From Vicia villosa (taxonomy: Eukaryota > Streptophyta > Magnoliopsida > Fabales > Fabaceae): DNA of 64,000 bases. Below the pieces are notes generated by a model that did no database searches, was not told where the DNA came from, and saw only the letters and a list, made by a program, of their open reading frames with translations. The number at the start of each line of letters is the position of its first letter. The first letter of the stretch is position 1. Both the position numbers and the translations under genes were made by a program. The DNA lies in the NCBI RefSeq assembly GCF_029867415.1, contig NC_081180.1:145638731-145702730 (forward strand), given 5' to 3'. Positions 1 to 11,800 of the stretch are shown one piece after another.

Positions 1-915
1 TCCTAAGCTGAGCTAATTCAACTTATGCATTCAGATTCCAAGAGACTTTTGGATTTGCACCTTTGATAATGATGATGGTTCACAAGCAAAGAGAACTTTT
101 GAGATGGCAGTCACTTCTTCCTTTTGGTAGTCACAACATTGTGTTGTTCAGGAATTTATTGACTTCTCTTTTTTCATCTTTTGATATCCCTAACTTTTTC
201 CTGAACTGTCTATTTTGAGCTTACAGTCAGCGGGATGCCTTGATTTTTGCCTAAGTCATCTTTTTGATTTTGACTTCAGCAGGCTTTTCTTTGTATATAT
301 GTTTTTTCATTCATTTTTTTTTGAAGATATTGACTGCCTTGCTTAATGATTGATGAACCATCATTGGCTTTTGATTAACATCTCCAACACTTCTTTGATG
401 TGTGAGGATGAACGCTTGTGATTGAAACCTTTGTTGAAAGGTGTACTGAATGATTCTCTTAAAATAGAATGCACAGCCAAATTAACTGAGAACTACCCTG
501 CCCCAGGTTATGATCAAGGGTTTTAATTAGTACAAGAAAGAAACTTCTACTTCTTAGGCTCAAAGGGGTTGACGAGGAATTAACATCCTTATATCTCCAC
601 TGTTTAGGAATTGAAACAATGCCTGTACATCGTCAACATAGTCTGCTCAAAAGCATAATGTATGAGGTTGCGGTATCGTTTTCGTCATCCTCCCTTAAAA
701 GGCTTATAGCTTAGCAGGAGTTGAATAAAACATGTGCAAAGTAAAGACACAATTTAAAATGAGTGATAGCGAAATAAATTATTCAAGACGAACATATGCA
801 ATGCACTGATGATGATTATTAAAACAGATAATGCCTATCATAAGTCGAATGTTTAAACAAACAAAAAAAGAAATTGCAGTTGAAAGTAAAACTAATGATC
901 TTAAAGTCCATCCTT
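1..915 (-). other. Ogre element, region downstream of gag, no coding seen
   Basis: This stretch follows the gag stop codon in the sense (minus) direction of the Ogre element. In known Ogre/Tat elements protease and reverse transcriptase lie downstream of gag. I read all three minus frames here and found only short, stop-rich segments with no protease or reverse transcriptase motifs. It could be the non-coding interval before pol, or part of a non-autonomous derivative. The window edge prevents a decision. Confidence 0.4.
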
Positions 916-2403
916 CTAGCCATCCACCGTATTAGCACTCTTGTTGTGATTAGGCATGGAAGCAGTGATCCCGTTAGGAGTTACAAGAGGATCGAACTTG
1001 ATTTCTTCGGCATCGATCATGTCTTGGATCTTATTCTTCAATGTCCAGCAATTGTCAGTGTCATGTCCCGGACAATTTGAGTGATATGCGCATCTCGCGT
1101 TGGGATTATAGCGAGGGGAGGGAGTGTTGGGATTTGGATGAGGAGCTATCTGTATAAGTAGCTCTGCTTTCAACAAGTGTTGCAGCGCTTGAGTCAAAGA
1201 CATTTTGATCTCTGTGAATTGTCTTTTGGATGCGCTTTGTTTACGTTGGTTGTTTTGTTGTTGTATTGATGCTTGATTAGAGACCAAAATTGCCCCGACG
1301 GCGTCGGATTCATTCCTCCCATTGTATGACTTTTTTACAGTGCCAGAAGAAGTAGCCACCTGAATTTTTCCGCTTCGGATACCACTTTCAACACGCTCTC
1401 CAGTCAGTATAAGCTCAGTGAATCCAGATGATGAACTTCCCAGCAAATGACTATAGAAAGGGCCAGTCAATGTATTCATGAACATATCTACCATCTCTCT
1501 GTCAGCAAAGGAAGGTTTGACTCTTCCAGCTAGATCTCTCCATTTTTGAGCATATTCCTTGAAACTTTCCTTGGGTCCCATAGACATGCTTTGCAGTTGC
1601 ATGCGAGTCGGTGCGAGGTCAGAATTATATTGATATTGCTTATAGAAATCAACAACCAAATCTTCCCAGGTACGGATGTGGGTACTCTCCAGTTGATAGT
1701 ACCATTCGAGTTGAGTTCCAGATAAGCTCTCTTGGAAAAAATGGATCCAGAGTTTCTTATCAGCAGTATGAGGTTGAATCTTCCTTACATACGATCTCAA
1801 GTGCAACTTGGGACAGGAAACCCCATCATATTTAGCAAAGACGGGGGTCTTGAATTTTGGAGGAATAATGACTCCAGGAACGAGTCCTAGTTCTTCAAAA
1901 TCCAGTCCAGGTATCTTCTGAATATCTACGGCTTTCATACGTTCTTCAAGCAGCTTGTATTTGTCGTCTGGATGTTCATCCTCATGGTAATGGTCCTCTT
2001 CTTCTTCAGAGGGCTTGGCAGAATCATGGTTACTTTTTGCATCAGTTTTGATACTAGCATCATCACCTTGCTCATCCTCATCACTGTCTTCAGAGGTTTC
2101 AGCATCCCTGAGTTGCAAGATCGGTCTAAGCTTTTTCACTCGAGTCTTCTTACCCTCTTTGGGAGTTTCAGCTTCTTCAACCTTTTTGAGAGGGCCTTTG
2201 AACCTTCTTCCCAGATTGAGAACACCTTTAGGTTTCTTGGTCTTCTTTTCCTTCTTAGTTAGAAGGGATTTCAGCTCATCTCGCCCCTTGGACAAATTCA
2301 GGATCAAGGCTTGGAATTCAGCATTTTGAGCTTAGAGATCCTTAACTGATTGTTCGAGATTCATGATGCTGAAATAAACAGCGAGGACGGATGAGAGACT
2401 CAT
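916..2403 (-). pseudogene. gag: Ogre (Ty3/gypsy, Tat lineage) gag with nonsense mutation
   Basis: Retrotransposon capsid protein. The open part (2307 to 916, 463 residues) has a Lys-rich start, an acidic Glu/Asp stretch at about residues 70-115, a Retrotrans_gag-like capsid region at about 185-270 (WIHFFQESLSGTQLEWYYQLE-type, then FKEYAQKWRDLAGRV), and a zinc-knuckle-like C-x2-H-x5-H-x4-C at 406-420. This order is characteristic of Ogre elements of legumes. The same frame continues upstream through a TAA at 2332-2334 to Met codons at 2362-2364 and 2401-2403. The residue at the stop is expected to be Gln, since CAA to TAA is a single change, so the original start was probably at 2403. The protein ends soon after the zinc knuckle with no fused protease. 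Confidence 0.8.
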
Positions 2404-3608
2404 TGTAAGAAACCTGTTATGCGATGTTATGAATGCAAATGCAATATTTTCAGGGATTTCTGGAAATTTAGTTAGCAACGTCAAAAATGATTTGGTCGCT
2501 TCTTCGTTTGAAGAACTCTGATTTTTGGATGTTCTTCTATGAGAATCAAGCTCACCATATCGAGTGGGTCATCGCCTCTGATTCGGGATACTTATGAATT
2601 TGAGGGTACATGGCTAGAGGAAAATAAATCCTTTTGTCCCTTGATAGGTATCGAGTCTCTGAATTGGAAGGTATGTGGCCAGAGGAAAATAAATCCTCTT
2701 GCCCCTTGATTAGGAAATCAGTCCTTGATAGGAGTCTCTGAATTGGAAGGTATGTGGCCAGAGGAAAATAAATCCTCTTGCCCCTTGTAGGAATTCAGTC
2801 TTTGACAAAGACACCTGAAATTGTGCGCCCTAAATTCCTAAGATCCTTGAAAGGGTTAGTTACATCATGTTATGCTTATGATGTCATGATGTCATGATGT
2901 TATGCGAATGCAGTTCATTAGGCAAAGCGTGAGACAATAAGGGCGAACAAGTCCTTTTAACAAAACCTGCGAGGAAACGAAGGTTAGTAGCAAACGCAGG
3001 TAAGTAACACAAGCCACACAAGTCACACAATTTTTGGCTTAAGGCTTGCATGGGATCTGATCAGGTGTCCTTCCCAAGGGTAATTCTATGGATAAGGAGA
3101 TTTCAGCAACGGGTTCTAAAAGTTATCCAGAATTGTCAGCCTTCCTAAAGCACCCTCGGACATGATACATTCGCATCATGTAATGATACTTTGAGAAAGG
3201 ACCTATCTGAATTGTAGCATCGGGTAGCGACTAGTTCTCAACATTTGTCAAGAGTAGTCCCCCCACTACATTCCTAAAGGCCAAGATGGGTTAAGGGTAA
3301 CTAAAGGTCCTTGAGCTCCCGCGAACCCATAGACACATACATAGACCCCCCCTCATTTGAGAAAGGTGTGCATATGCTATGGAGTCCTAACTCAAGTGTG
3401 AACTTCATATTGAATCATCTCCCACATATGTGAAAGAGGTCGCCATGACTATGCCACTCCTAATCTTAAGTGTTCTTGAATCCGGGTATAGGATTCGTCC
3501 TTCAGTTATTCCCGAAACGCCCCTGAAAAATAAAACAAACAAAGCAAACAACAGAAAACATTTAAGTGATTCCTAAATTTTTAAGGTAACCCCTCTTTTA
3601 ATCGAAAA
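2404..3608 (-). other. Ogre 5' untranslated leader
   Basis: This is the roughly 1.2-kb leader between the primer-binding site and gag. Long leaders are usual in Ogre elements, some of which carry an extra ORF there. No ORF of note is present here. It contains a tandem repeat at 2585-2790 and short ATGTCATG repeats near 2878-2900. Confidence 0.6.
2585..2790. repeat. Three-copy tandem repeat in Ogre leader
   Basis: A unit of about 79 bp is present about 2.5 to 3 times. The two best copies start at 2653 and 2732 with GAGTCTCTGAATTGGAAGG and continue through GGCCAGAGGAAAATAAATCC. The first copy, at about 2585-2649, is more diverged. Confidence 0.85.
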
Positions 3609-3626
3609 TCCCCAGCAGAGTCGCCA
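3609..3626 (-). other. Primer-binding site of Ogre element
   Basis: On the minus strand this reads TGGCGACTCTGCTGGGGA, four bases inside the LTR end at 3631. Ogre/Tat elements are known to use a tRNA-Arg primer, and this sequence has the expected form. It fixes the element's orientation as minus and marks 3631-7950 as the 5' LTR. Confidence 0.85.
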
Positions 3627-4360
3627 GTTCTGTAATACGGTGAACTGACTTTTATATCGAAATGTCGCGGTTAAGCATGAGTCGCCACCGACTTTTATTT
3701 TATCCAAATTAATTAGAAAGGCTAAAAGAACAAGAAAAACCTTTTAAATAAAATAGGGTTCGGGGGGTAATTATGCAAAGGGAAGGTGTAAGGCACCCTT
3801 TGCATCCATGGTTTTCCATGGGCTCTTAATTGCTTTGCTTTTTGTTTTCAGAAATGTAGAAGAAAAGAATATGGACTTTAGCTCGTAAATGAGCGTAGCC
3901 ATTTTGAAGGTTTATGAGAAAGAATATTAAAAAAAAAAGTTTGAGAGCAAGGCAAAGCAATTAGGGGCAATTACCTTATAGTTTGAAAAAGAAGTTCTTT
4001 TAGCCTTTCAGGGTGAAAGGGTCTATCCTTGCCATAAGAGGGCGGGAAGCCTTTCATTTGGAGGTTGAAGGGTCATCGAGAGTTCGTTCGCCATAAGACT
4101 ATCCCATGCCATAGAGAGGCAGGTAGTCTAAGGGAAGAACCAGAATAGCCTTTTCGTAGGCAGCCAGAGGATACCTCAGCGTTTTCGTAGGCAACTTCCG
4201 AGGGTCGAGATCATGTTTAGTGTATCGAAGGCAGCATCATTAGGGACTCATGATCTTAATCGAGGCAACATGGCTGAGGTATCCTCGTATTCGAGGGACA
4301 TGGCTATTCTGCAAAAACATAAGGCAACAAGGCAACAGGCAACAGGCAACAGGCAACAGA

Positions 4361-4498
4361 GAGGTTACCCCAAAAGTGTGCGTGTGTGCACCAATCATGT
4401 GATTATATTCAGATATTTATCTTAACATAGAGGTTACCCCAAAAGTGTGCGTGTGTGCACTAATCATGTGATTATATTCAGATATTTATCTTATAATT
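4361..4498. repeat. 69-bp tandem duplication in Ogre LTR
   Basis: Two nearly identical 69-bp copies start at 4361 and 4430 with GAGGTTACCCCAAAAGTGTG. They follow a short GGCAACA array at 4322-4358. The high identity suggests a recent local duplication. Confidence 0.9.
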
Positions 4499-5539
4499 GT
4501 TAAGTGATTCTAGTTTAATTCAGGGTTGCACTCCCTAAAGTTACTAACATAACAATTGATAAACAAATATAATTAAAGTAAATACGGGGAAGGGGAAAAT
4601 GAAACCAGCGGAGGAAAGGGGAATTGAAACCAGCGGAGGATGATAAATAAATAGGTCTTACACAAGTAATAATTAAGATCAGGGTTTAGGGTTACCGACT
4701 ATTCGAAGCTTTGGCATTTGGCAAACCCTGAAAAGGCGGAAAAGATAACAAACAAAAAGAGGGTGAGTGCATTATGGTTCGGAGACAAACATGGCTAACC
4801 CTAAAAAATAAGAGGATAAGAGAAAATTAAAATAAATAAATAAATAGGCACTTAGCTTTGAATTTGATCTGATATGGTTGGCGATCGGATGAAGCCTCGG
4901 GGATAACCCTGAAAAATGGCAAAGGCAGAGGCAGAAAAATAGATGTGAGTGTATGCGGAGTTCATATTTAAAGGGTAAACCCTAAATTAAAAGGAAACAA
5001 AATAGACTTAAAAATTAAATTTAATACTTAGCTTCGAATCTTGATCGGGCGCCTAGTCGGAATGTATTGGAAGAGCAACCCTGAAAAAAGACACAGAAAC
5101 ACAAATATTTTCAGTGTAGGCGTGATCTTCGCAAACCCTGATTAGGGCACAAGTTAACCATGATTAATAAAACAAATAAAATCAATTTAATCAATTATTG
5201 GTTTCCAACCTAATTAATTAAATCATCGAAAATAGGGTTTCGATTAAAATATCTAACCCTAGTGCGTTTTAATCAAATAATATGAACAAATTGAATTAAG
5301 TTTAAAACAATTAAAATAAAATGTTCAAATAGATATATTTTATTTTATTTTGTTCTTTATGAAAAAAAAAGAATTTTTAAAGGAGTTTTATTCTTAAATA
5401 AAAAGATTTTTTTTAAGGACTTATAAAGTAAACAACAAAAAAAGTTATATAATCAAATAAATAGATAAAATAAATAAATAAATAAAAATAGAAAAAAGGA
5501 CTTAGCTGATCCTGTGAGGTGCATGGCTGAAGGTGCGTG

Positions 5540-5745
5540 GTGGACTAGCGCTTCTGGTCTCTTGGATTTATGTTAAGCGAGATCCTGTGGTGGGGAGATG
5601 GGATCGAACCGTAGATCCATGCACGCGAGAAACACCTGATCGGGGAACAAACGTTTTGTAAAAACATGTCCCACATGGGGATCGAACTCGTGCCTCCAAG
5701 ATGACCAGCAAAAGGCGCTACCGTTCGCGCTGCACTTTCCACTTG
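5540..5745 (-). other. tRNA-like B-box motifs inside Ogre LTR
   Basis: On the minus strand the segment contains two RNA polymerase III B-box-like motifs, GGTTCGATCCC (near 5605) and AGTTCGATCCCC (near 5685). The second is preceded by an A-box-like GGTAGCGCC. A related GGGTTCGGTCCC occurs in the second Ogre LTR near 11190. No complete tRNA cloverleaf could be folded by eye. It may be a SINE remnant or a tRNA-derived part of the LTR. Confidence 0.35.
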
Positions 5746-7255
5746 AAAATAATGCAGTCAAGAAATATAATATATTAAAAATAAATGATTCAGAATTTGA
5801 AACAAACAGAGCTCGCGTGCTTGCTCTTCATCTTCTTCCCTCGGCCTGGTTATTTTGCCTGCGAATTCACCATGGTTTTGCTACGATTCTTCTTGTAGCC
5901 ATAAACTGCAAATTCTCAAAACTACCATACGAACACGGAAAACTTGAATTAAAAGCCCAGATCAGTCATATATTAATCCCTAAGCATGCTAACGCCACTG
6001 GTTTTGGGTAATTCGGCCTCTAATTGCACAACCCCAATTCACCATCCAAGAACCCTAGCCATGGTGTTTCATGGCTTTTGCACTCAAACACCAATTAGAT
6101 TATACAAAAACGTTCCACAAGGCAAGACAAACATGAATATACCATCAAATTACGTTTATGAATCGTAAATAAATGAAATCGAAACTTTTAAAAAGAGATG
6201 GCAAACCGAGTTTATATGTTGGTATGTGTGGTGCTCTATGCTTCAATCCCGGCCCAGGTCGATTCAGAGAGACTCCAGGAATATGATTTGATCTCTAAAA
6301 CCTCTTGAACCCCTCTGCAACTTAAAAATCGATTTGAATTTGCTCTTGCAATTTTTGAGTTTTTCTGAATTTGTTAGTGGTCGTGAGGTTGCAGCAAAGG
6401 ATCCCCTAATGATCTGAACAATTTGCATACTTATAGTAGTATAGATTAGGGTTATAAAAACTGAAGAAATCTTAGTGAATCAATCATTGGCAATTTGAAT
6501 GAAATTTGATTTAAAACTTTCCAAATTTTGGCCAACTCATTCTATTCTCTCACCAATCTTGTGTCCACGAAATTTGAAGTAAATATGGACTATTTTGATG
6601 ATTGAATCTAATTGGAATGTCTTCTTAAATCAAATATTTGCCCATCACTTTAATTATTTGATTTATATTATACTTTAAATGGGAAAAATTCAATATAAAA
6701 TCAAATAGTTATCACAAATTCGTGGCAATTGGATCTTGGGCTCTACATATCATGAGGATGGAGATTGGATCTTAAAAGTGTGGGCCTCTTTGCAAGAAAA
6801 TCCATTTTGAAGTCTTTTGCTTCACATTTTTTCCTTCAAAATTGCCCAACTTTTACAAGGCATATCTCTCTCAATTTTTGAGGTATGGAAGTGTTCTAGG
6901 ACTTTTTAGACACCTTAGAGAGTCCTCTAACCAGTGTCTTTTGTCTCATATCAAAATTATTTTCCATTCTCCTTTTATGTCTTTTTGAAAAAAGTGTCTT
7001 TTTGTTGACTTTTGAAAAGGACCTATAATGTTTTAGTCCATATCTCTCAAATGAAGCATTTCTAGACTTGGCATGTGAGAGACAAAATTGTAGAGAATTC
7101 AATTTCCTTCAAAATGAGCTTTGGATGGAAAATTTCTGATGTTCCATGTAGGAGTTATAGCTGGTCAAAGTTTAGTTGACTTTATCTTATGAAAACCCTA
7201 ATTTAGAAACTTTTTGTTTTGTTGATTTTTGATCTTTCCTTTGATGAACCATGAT

Positions 7256-7591
7256 TGTAACACCCCGATATCCGCTGCACGCATCAACCGTGTCGGCCAA
7301 CCGAGCATGTTACCGGCTTAATCAATAATCCCCCCTAGGTCCGCTTATCGGCTGCCCAGGAAATATTGTTTTTGCCTCCCGCAGGAATCGAACCATGTAC
7401 CTAGGGGTTAAGTACATATTCATAGCAATTGAGCTACTAGCTCAAGTGGTAGTGGGAATGGATTGAACATGTACTTGAACCCCAGGGTACAGGGTTCGAT
7501 TCCCACGAAAGGCAAAAACTCTACTAGTGAGGGGGGTAGAGAAGATCATGAGGTGACAGTGCCGGGAACGCCGAAGGCTCGGGCTGTTACA
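7256..7591. mobile_element. 336-bp TG...CA element (TRIM or solo-LTR-like), TSD ATGAT
   Basis: The element runs from TGTAACACCCC to GGGCTGTTACA and is flanked by 5-bp direct repeats ATGAT at 7251-7255 and 7592-7596. The related Ogre LTR at 9534-13213 has the uninterrupted site near 12830 (CATGATCAA), so this is a clean insertion. Inside, two arms at 7381-7416 and 7470-7504 are inverted copies of each other. Each carries a tRNA-like B box (GGTTCGATTCC), and an A-box-like TAGCTCAAGTGGTAG lies in the loop. No protein is encoded. The ends and 5-bp TSD are those of an LTR-type integration, while the B boxes recall SINEs. Confidence 0.75.
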
Positions 7592-8018
7592 ATGATCAAT
7601 ACTTGATCAAATGGTGAATGATACTTCAATATTAGGATTTTGACAAAAAATCATGAGTTTTGACTATACTTTGACCACAGTTGACTTTTAGGTCACCCCA
7701 GTCGACTGTTGACTTTCTGAGCAATTGAGTGACCAATTCTTTGAGATGAGACTTGATACTTGTCATGGAGATGATGTGAGATATATTGAGCCATATGAGA
7801 TGCCTTGGAGCCATTGATTTACTGATTTTCCTTTGAATAAGCCAAACCCTAATTCTCTGATCTTTGCTTAGGAGAGTGTGTCTTGAAGCTTTGTGTTTTG
7901 ATTTGAATTTGACTAGGAGAAAATGTGTGGGCAAATTTTGGGGTATGACACCCGGCCAAGAGAATGAGTCTTCAGCAAATTGAACCGACGAAACATCTTG
8001 CAGCATTTGCACCTGATT

Positions 8019-8820
8019 CTAGTATTCAAGTTGCAGGCTAGGAGAAGAGTGTATCTGCATAGAATTAAGGTTACACATCCAGACCCCATCCTCCCAGATT
8101 CCCAAATCACCAACAATACAAGTTTTATCAGTGGCAGCATCAAATAACCCAGGAAAAAGCTCCTTAAAACAAACGGATCCCACCCATTTCACAAGCCAAA
8201 ATGGAATAGAAAAACCTCCATCCAATTTGCATGTTAGAAGTTTAATGAAATTAGTCCCTCCAAGAGATAACCTAACAGATCTTTCCACCATATGGAGACC
8301 ATGCTACGGTTACCATAAACTTCGTTGCTCAACACTTTACGCTGGCGGTTCCCGTACCTAAACAAAAGGAGTTCGCTCCATAAAGCATTTTTCTCCATCA
8401 ACACATGCCACATCCATTTATACATGAGAGACAAATTGAATAAGCCAATATGTTTTATACCGAGACCACCACAATCTTTAGGTTTTTTTTTGTTACTAGG
8501 CAATGATATTATTAACGGGTGTATAAGGGATACTCCACTCGACGGAATACAAAGCGGAAAATCTCTACTTCCTGAAACAGAGGAGTGGTAGAGTATTCCA
8601 GTAGTAAAGATTACATAAGTCGGATTTTTTACAATTAGAGCAAAGCCATTTCCACGACCACAATATTTAGGTTTACATATTATGTTCCAGCTGATCCAAG
8701 GGATGCATTTTTTGTCCAAGTTTGCATCCCAAAAGAAGGTTCTTAGAATAGAGATAAGTTTCTTCACAACACTCGTAGAAGCCTTAAAAAAGGATAAAGG
8801 ATGGATAGGTAAATTTGTAA
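8019..8820 (-). pseudogene. LINE ORF2 fragment, C-terminal part (minus strand)
   Basis: This is a fragment of an L1-type reverse transcriptase polyprotein downstream of the catalytic domain. Recognisable pieces are FFKASTSVVKKLISILRTFFW, CIPWISWNIICKP, GGLGIKHIGLFNLSLMYKWMW and SIWWKDLLG, in the order found in the better-preserved LINE at 25451-34396. It starts next to the Ogre LTR end (7951) and stops at about 8820, where a plus-strand LINE fragment begins. A 172-bp insertion at 8486-8657 lies within it without closing the frame (8767 to 8234 is open). Confidence 0.7.
8486..8657 (-). mobile_element. Short 5'-truncated LINE insertion, 17-bp TSD
   Basis: A segment of about 172 bp, T-rich at its left end (polyA on the minus strand), is flanked by CCACAATCTTTAGGTTT (8469-8485) and CCACAATATTTAGGTTT (8658-8674), 16 of 17 identical. 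Its sequence resembles the LINE 3' tail at 54044-54130, sharing the AAGGGATAC, CTCTACTTC and AGTATTCCA elements. This is the expected product of target-primed reverse transcription truncated at the 5' end. Confidence 0.75.
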
Positions 8821-8849
8821 GTACAAAATATTTTTTAAATTAAGCTGTT

Positions 8850-11800
8850 ATTAAAAATTTTCAAAGCCCGGACCCTGACGGTTTCAACTTCAACTTCATG
8901 AAGCATTGTTGGAACGTCGTGGAGGAAGATAATATCAACTGCGTGCATGCATTTCATTGTACTGTTGTCTTTCCAAAATATATGGTTTCTTTGTTCATTA
9001 CCTTAGTTCATAAGGTGGATAGTCCTCAAGGCTTCCACGAATTTCGATCTATTAGTCTTATTGGTTGTATTTCTAAAGTTATTTCAAAGATCCTCTCTTC
9101 TAGATTGCGAACTGTTATTGGAAGTTTAATCTCTCCTTCCCAATCAGCTTTTATCCCGCGGAGGCAACTTTTAGATGGTGTGGTTATGGCTAATGAGGTT
9201 TTAGATTAGGCAAGAAGGCGCAAAAGGTGTTGTATGATGTTCAAGGTAGATTTCGAAAAAGATTTTGACTGCGTGGAGTGGGACTTCTTAAAATCTATCC
9301 TTTTGGCTATGGGGTTTATCAACTTGTGGATGAAATGGTTGGATGGTTAAGTATTTAAATCTGTTTTACTTAATGGAAGCACCACAACGGATTTCAAAGT
9401 TTCTAGAAGCTTAAAACAAGGTGATCCTCTCCCACCTTTCTTTTTGCTATTACCGTTGAAGTATTGGCTTTTTTGGTGAAGATGGCAGTTTCTCTCAATA
9501 TCTTGAAGGATTTCAAGTTTAATGATGAACATTTGTAATACGGTGGGAGAACTGGCTTTTAATTTTATTTCACAAACAAATGTTGCGGTGAGCAAGAGTC
9601 GCCACCGACTTTTATTTTATCCAATTAGAAAAGGTTTAAAAGAACAGGAAAGACCTTCTTTGAAAAGAGATTGAGTTTGGGGGTAGGTTATACAAAGGGA
9701 GGGTGTAAGCACCTTTTTCATCCATGGTTATCCATGGGCTCTTAATTGCTTAACTCACTTTGATTTGTTTGAAATGTTTGAAGAGGTGTCATGTGTATTT
9801 TGAAAAACATTTTAATTTTGAGAATATCTAAAAAGACAATGTTAAAAAACGGGGTGTGAAAAGTATTTGATTTGAATTGATTGTGAGCAAGCACTTAAGA
9901 GTTACTTACCCTAAGTTCGTAAGTTCTTTCCTATTCTAAGACTTTCCTTGTGCGATAGTACTATCCATACCATATAAGGGTAGGTAGTCCTATACATTGG
10001 ATGTGCGGGTCATCGAAGGGTCATCGAATCGTCATAGAGGCTATCCATACCATAAAGAGGGTAGGAAGTCCTATGAGATGTGAGTAGTCATAAAGGCAAC
10101 ATGTAAGGATACCTTAGCCATCGAAGGGACTATCACCATTTAATCGAGGGACAAGATTATTTATACTGAAGGCGACACCGAAGGGACTATGATCTTTAAA
10201 TCGGAGGGACATGGTGATTTTGAATCGAAGGCTGCATAGGCTAAGGCATCCCTACGCTCGAAGAGACTTGACTATTTTTATCGAAAGGTAACCAAGAGGG
10301 GAAACCCTAAAGGTGAGTGTGTGAACAGTAAAATGAGTGTGTTAGATTCGGATATATTATCTTGAAGTTAGTGAGCTAACAATTTGGTTTTAAGTATTTC
10401 CATACAATCCTATTAGCCATACATCTAGAAGTTTTAAGGTGCGGAAAGTAAAGACAGAAAGGAAAATCCTACGCTATTACAAGGCTTCGGGATGGGGGGA
10501 ATTACAAAACCAAAAAAAAACCGGGGAATGCAGAAAGTAAAAGGTGCGGAAATTAAAACTACGATATTACAAAAATGCCCATGTGACCTATACATCGATT
10601 ACTAATATTTAAACATAAGTGAAATAATTTAAACAAATAGACAATCATGCGACATTCATTGGAGTTGAGATGGGAAAAGAAGGATCTGAGTGTTTAGGGA
10701 AATTAAGGTTAAAAGGTAAAAAATCTAACTAATGTTAATTAATCCTAACTTAAAAGTTTAAATCAATTTTAATTGATTAACTCGCCCTAATTCTAAATTA
10801 ATTGGATTAATTTAATTAAACCTAATTATGTACAACTATTAACCTAATTCCAAGTTAATTAACCTAAGTCTAATATTAAACCTAAAATCAAGGACTAATC
10901 CTAATTGAAAATTTTGTTAACAATTGATTAAAAAACCTAAAAAAAACTAAAGAATAAAAGTAATTAATTAATTAACCCCTAATTAAATTTAATCCTAATT
11001 ACCTTAAATTAAAATTAAGTGGAAAAAAAATTATTAATTAAAACCTAATCCTAATTGTTAATTAATGGTTGATTAATGATTGGTTAATTTGTTAAAAAAA
11101 GAAATTAGATTAAGTTAGTAAACCAAAAGGAAAAAAGAAGAAAATTAAAGCAAAAAAAAATAAGAAAAACAACCTGAAAGGCACTAGGGACCGAACCCAG
11201 GTTGTGCTGGTTGCAAAGGGAAAAGCCTGCCATCTCATCTGTTTGATTTAGTTGTCAAACAATCACGCTTGTTGGATCAAATGCAATAACAATTCCGCTT
11301 CTGAGTTTTCAAACGAACCTGCGCGTGGGCCCCCTTATTCATTGCGTTAGCCAATAAAAAGTAGAGAGAGGAATGGGCTGAGTTGACCAGCCAATTAGAG
11401 AGGGCGAACCAGCCACGCATGTGAGTCCATGTTTCAACGTTACTATTCATCTTCTCCTTCCTCGGTACCTGCGGAATCCTCTATGAATCTTCCTGCGGAT
11501 TTTCCTTTGATTTCCTGCAAAAATTAAAACACACAAAAGACGACGCATAATGTTAACGAAGGCCTTGGTTCGACTATAAATGACATTCTGAGCGTGATGG
11601 TGGCCCTGGTTTGGCTTGAAAGTCCTTGCAAATAGGAAAATGAGAGCCATGTTCGTTTATGCCCTATCCATGGCATCACCTCATTCCCACGTAAAAGCTT
11701 TGATACAAGCGCTCAAATATCTCCTAAATCATGTCAGAAACTCAGGCAAATAGTTAGTTCACATTAAAACGCACTCATAATGAAGATTCGAAAAATTCAA

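Larger units (their letters stand above)
3631..7950 (-). mobile_element. Ogre 5' LTR (4.3 kb)
   Basis: The long terminal repeat begins in sense orientation with TGTCATACCCCAAAATTTGC at 7950 and ends CACCGTATTACA at 3631, giving TG...CA ends. A related solo LTR at 9534-13213 shares both termini and many internal blocks, such as the AGTCGCCACCGACTTTTATT segment and the repeated 'TTGACTTT' region near the right end. It carries a 336-bp insertion (7256-7591) and an internal tandem duplication (4361-4498). LTR length over 4 kb is a hallmark of Ogre. The partner 3' LTR lies outside the window. Confidence 0.85.

Noticed and set aside
5540..5745. A tRNA gene
   Set aside because: A- and B-box-like motifs are present, but a complete cloverleaf with acceptor stem could not be built, and the segment lies within an LTR.
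5817..6168. Short open frames within the Ogre LTR
   Set aside because: They have no family resemblance, are not conserved in the solo LTR at 9534-13213, and lie in non-coding LTR sequence.
7381..7505. A tRNA gene within the 336-bp element
   Set aside because: B boxes occur as an inverted pair and no acceptor stem closes. It is better explained as part of a mobile element.
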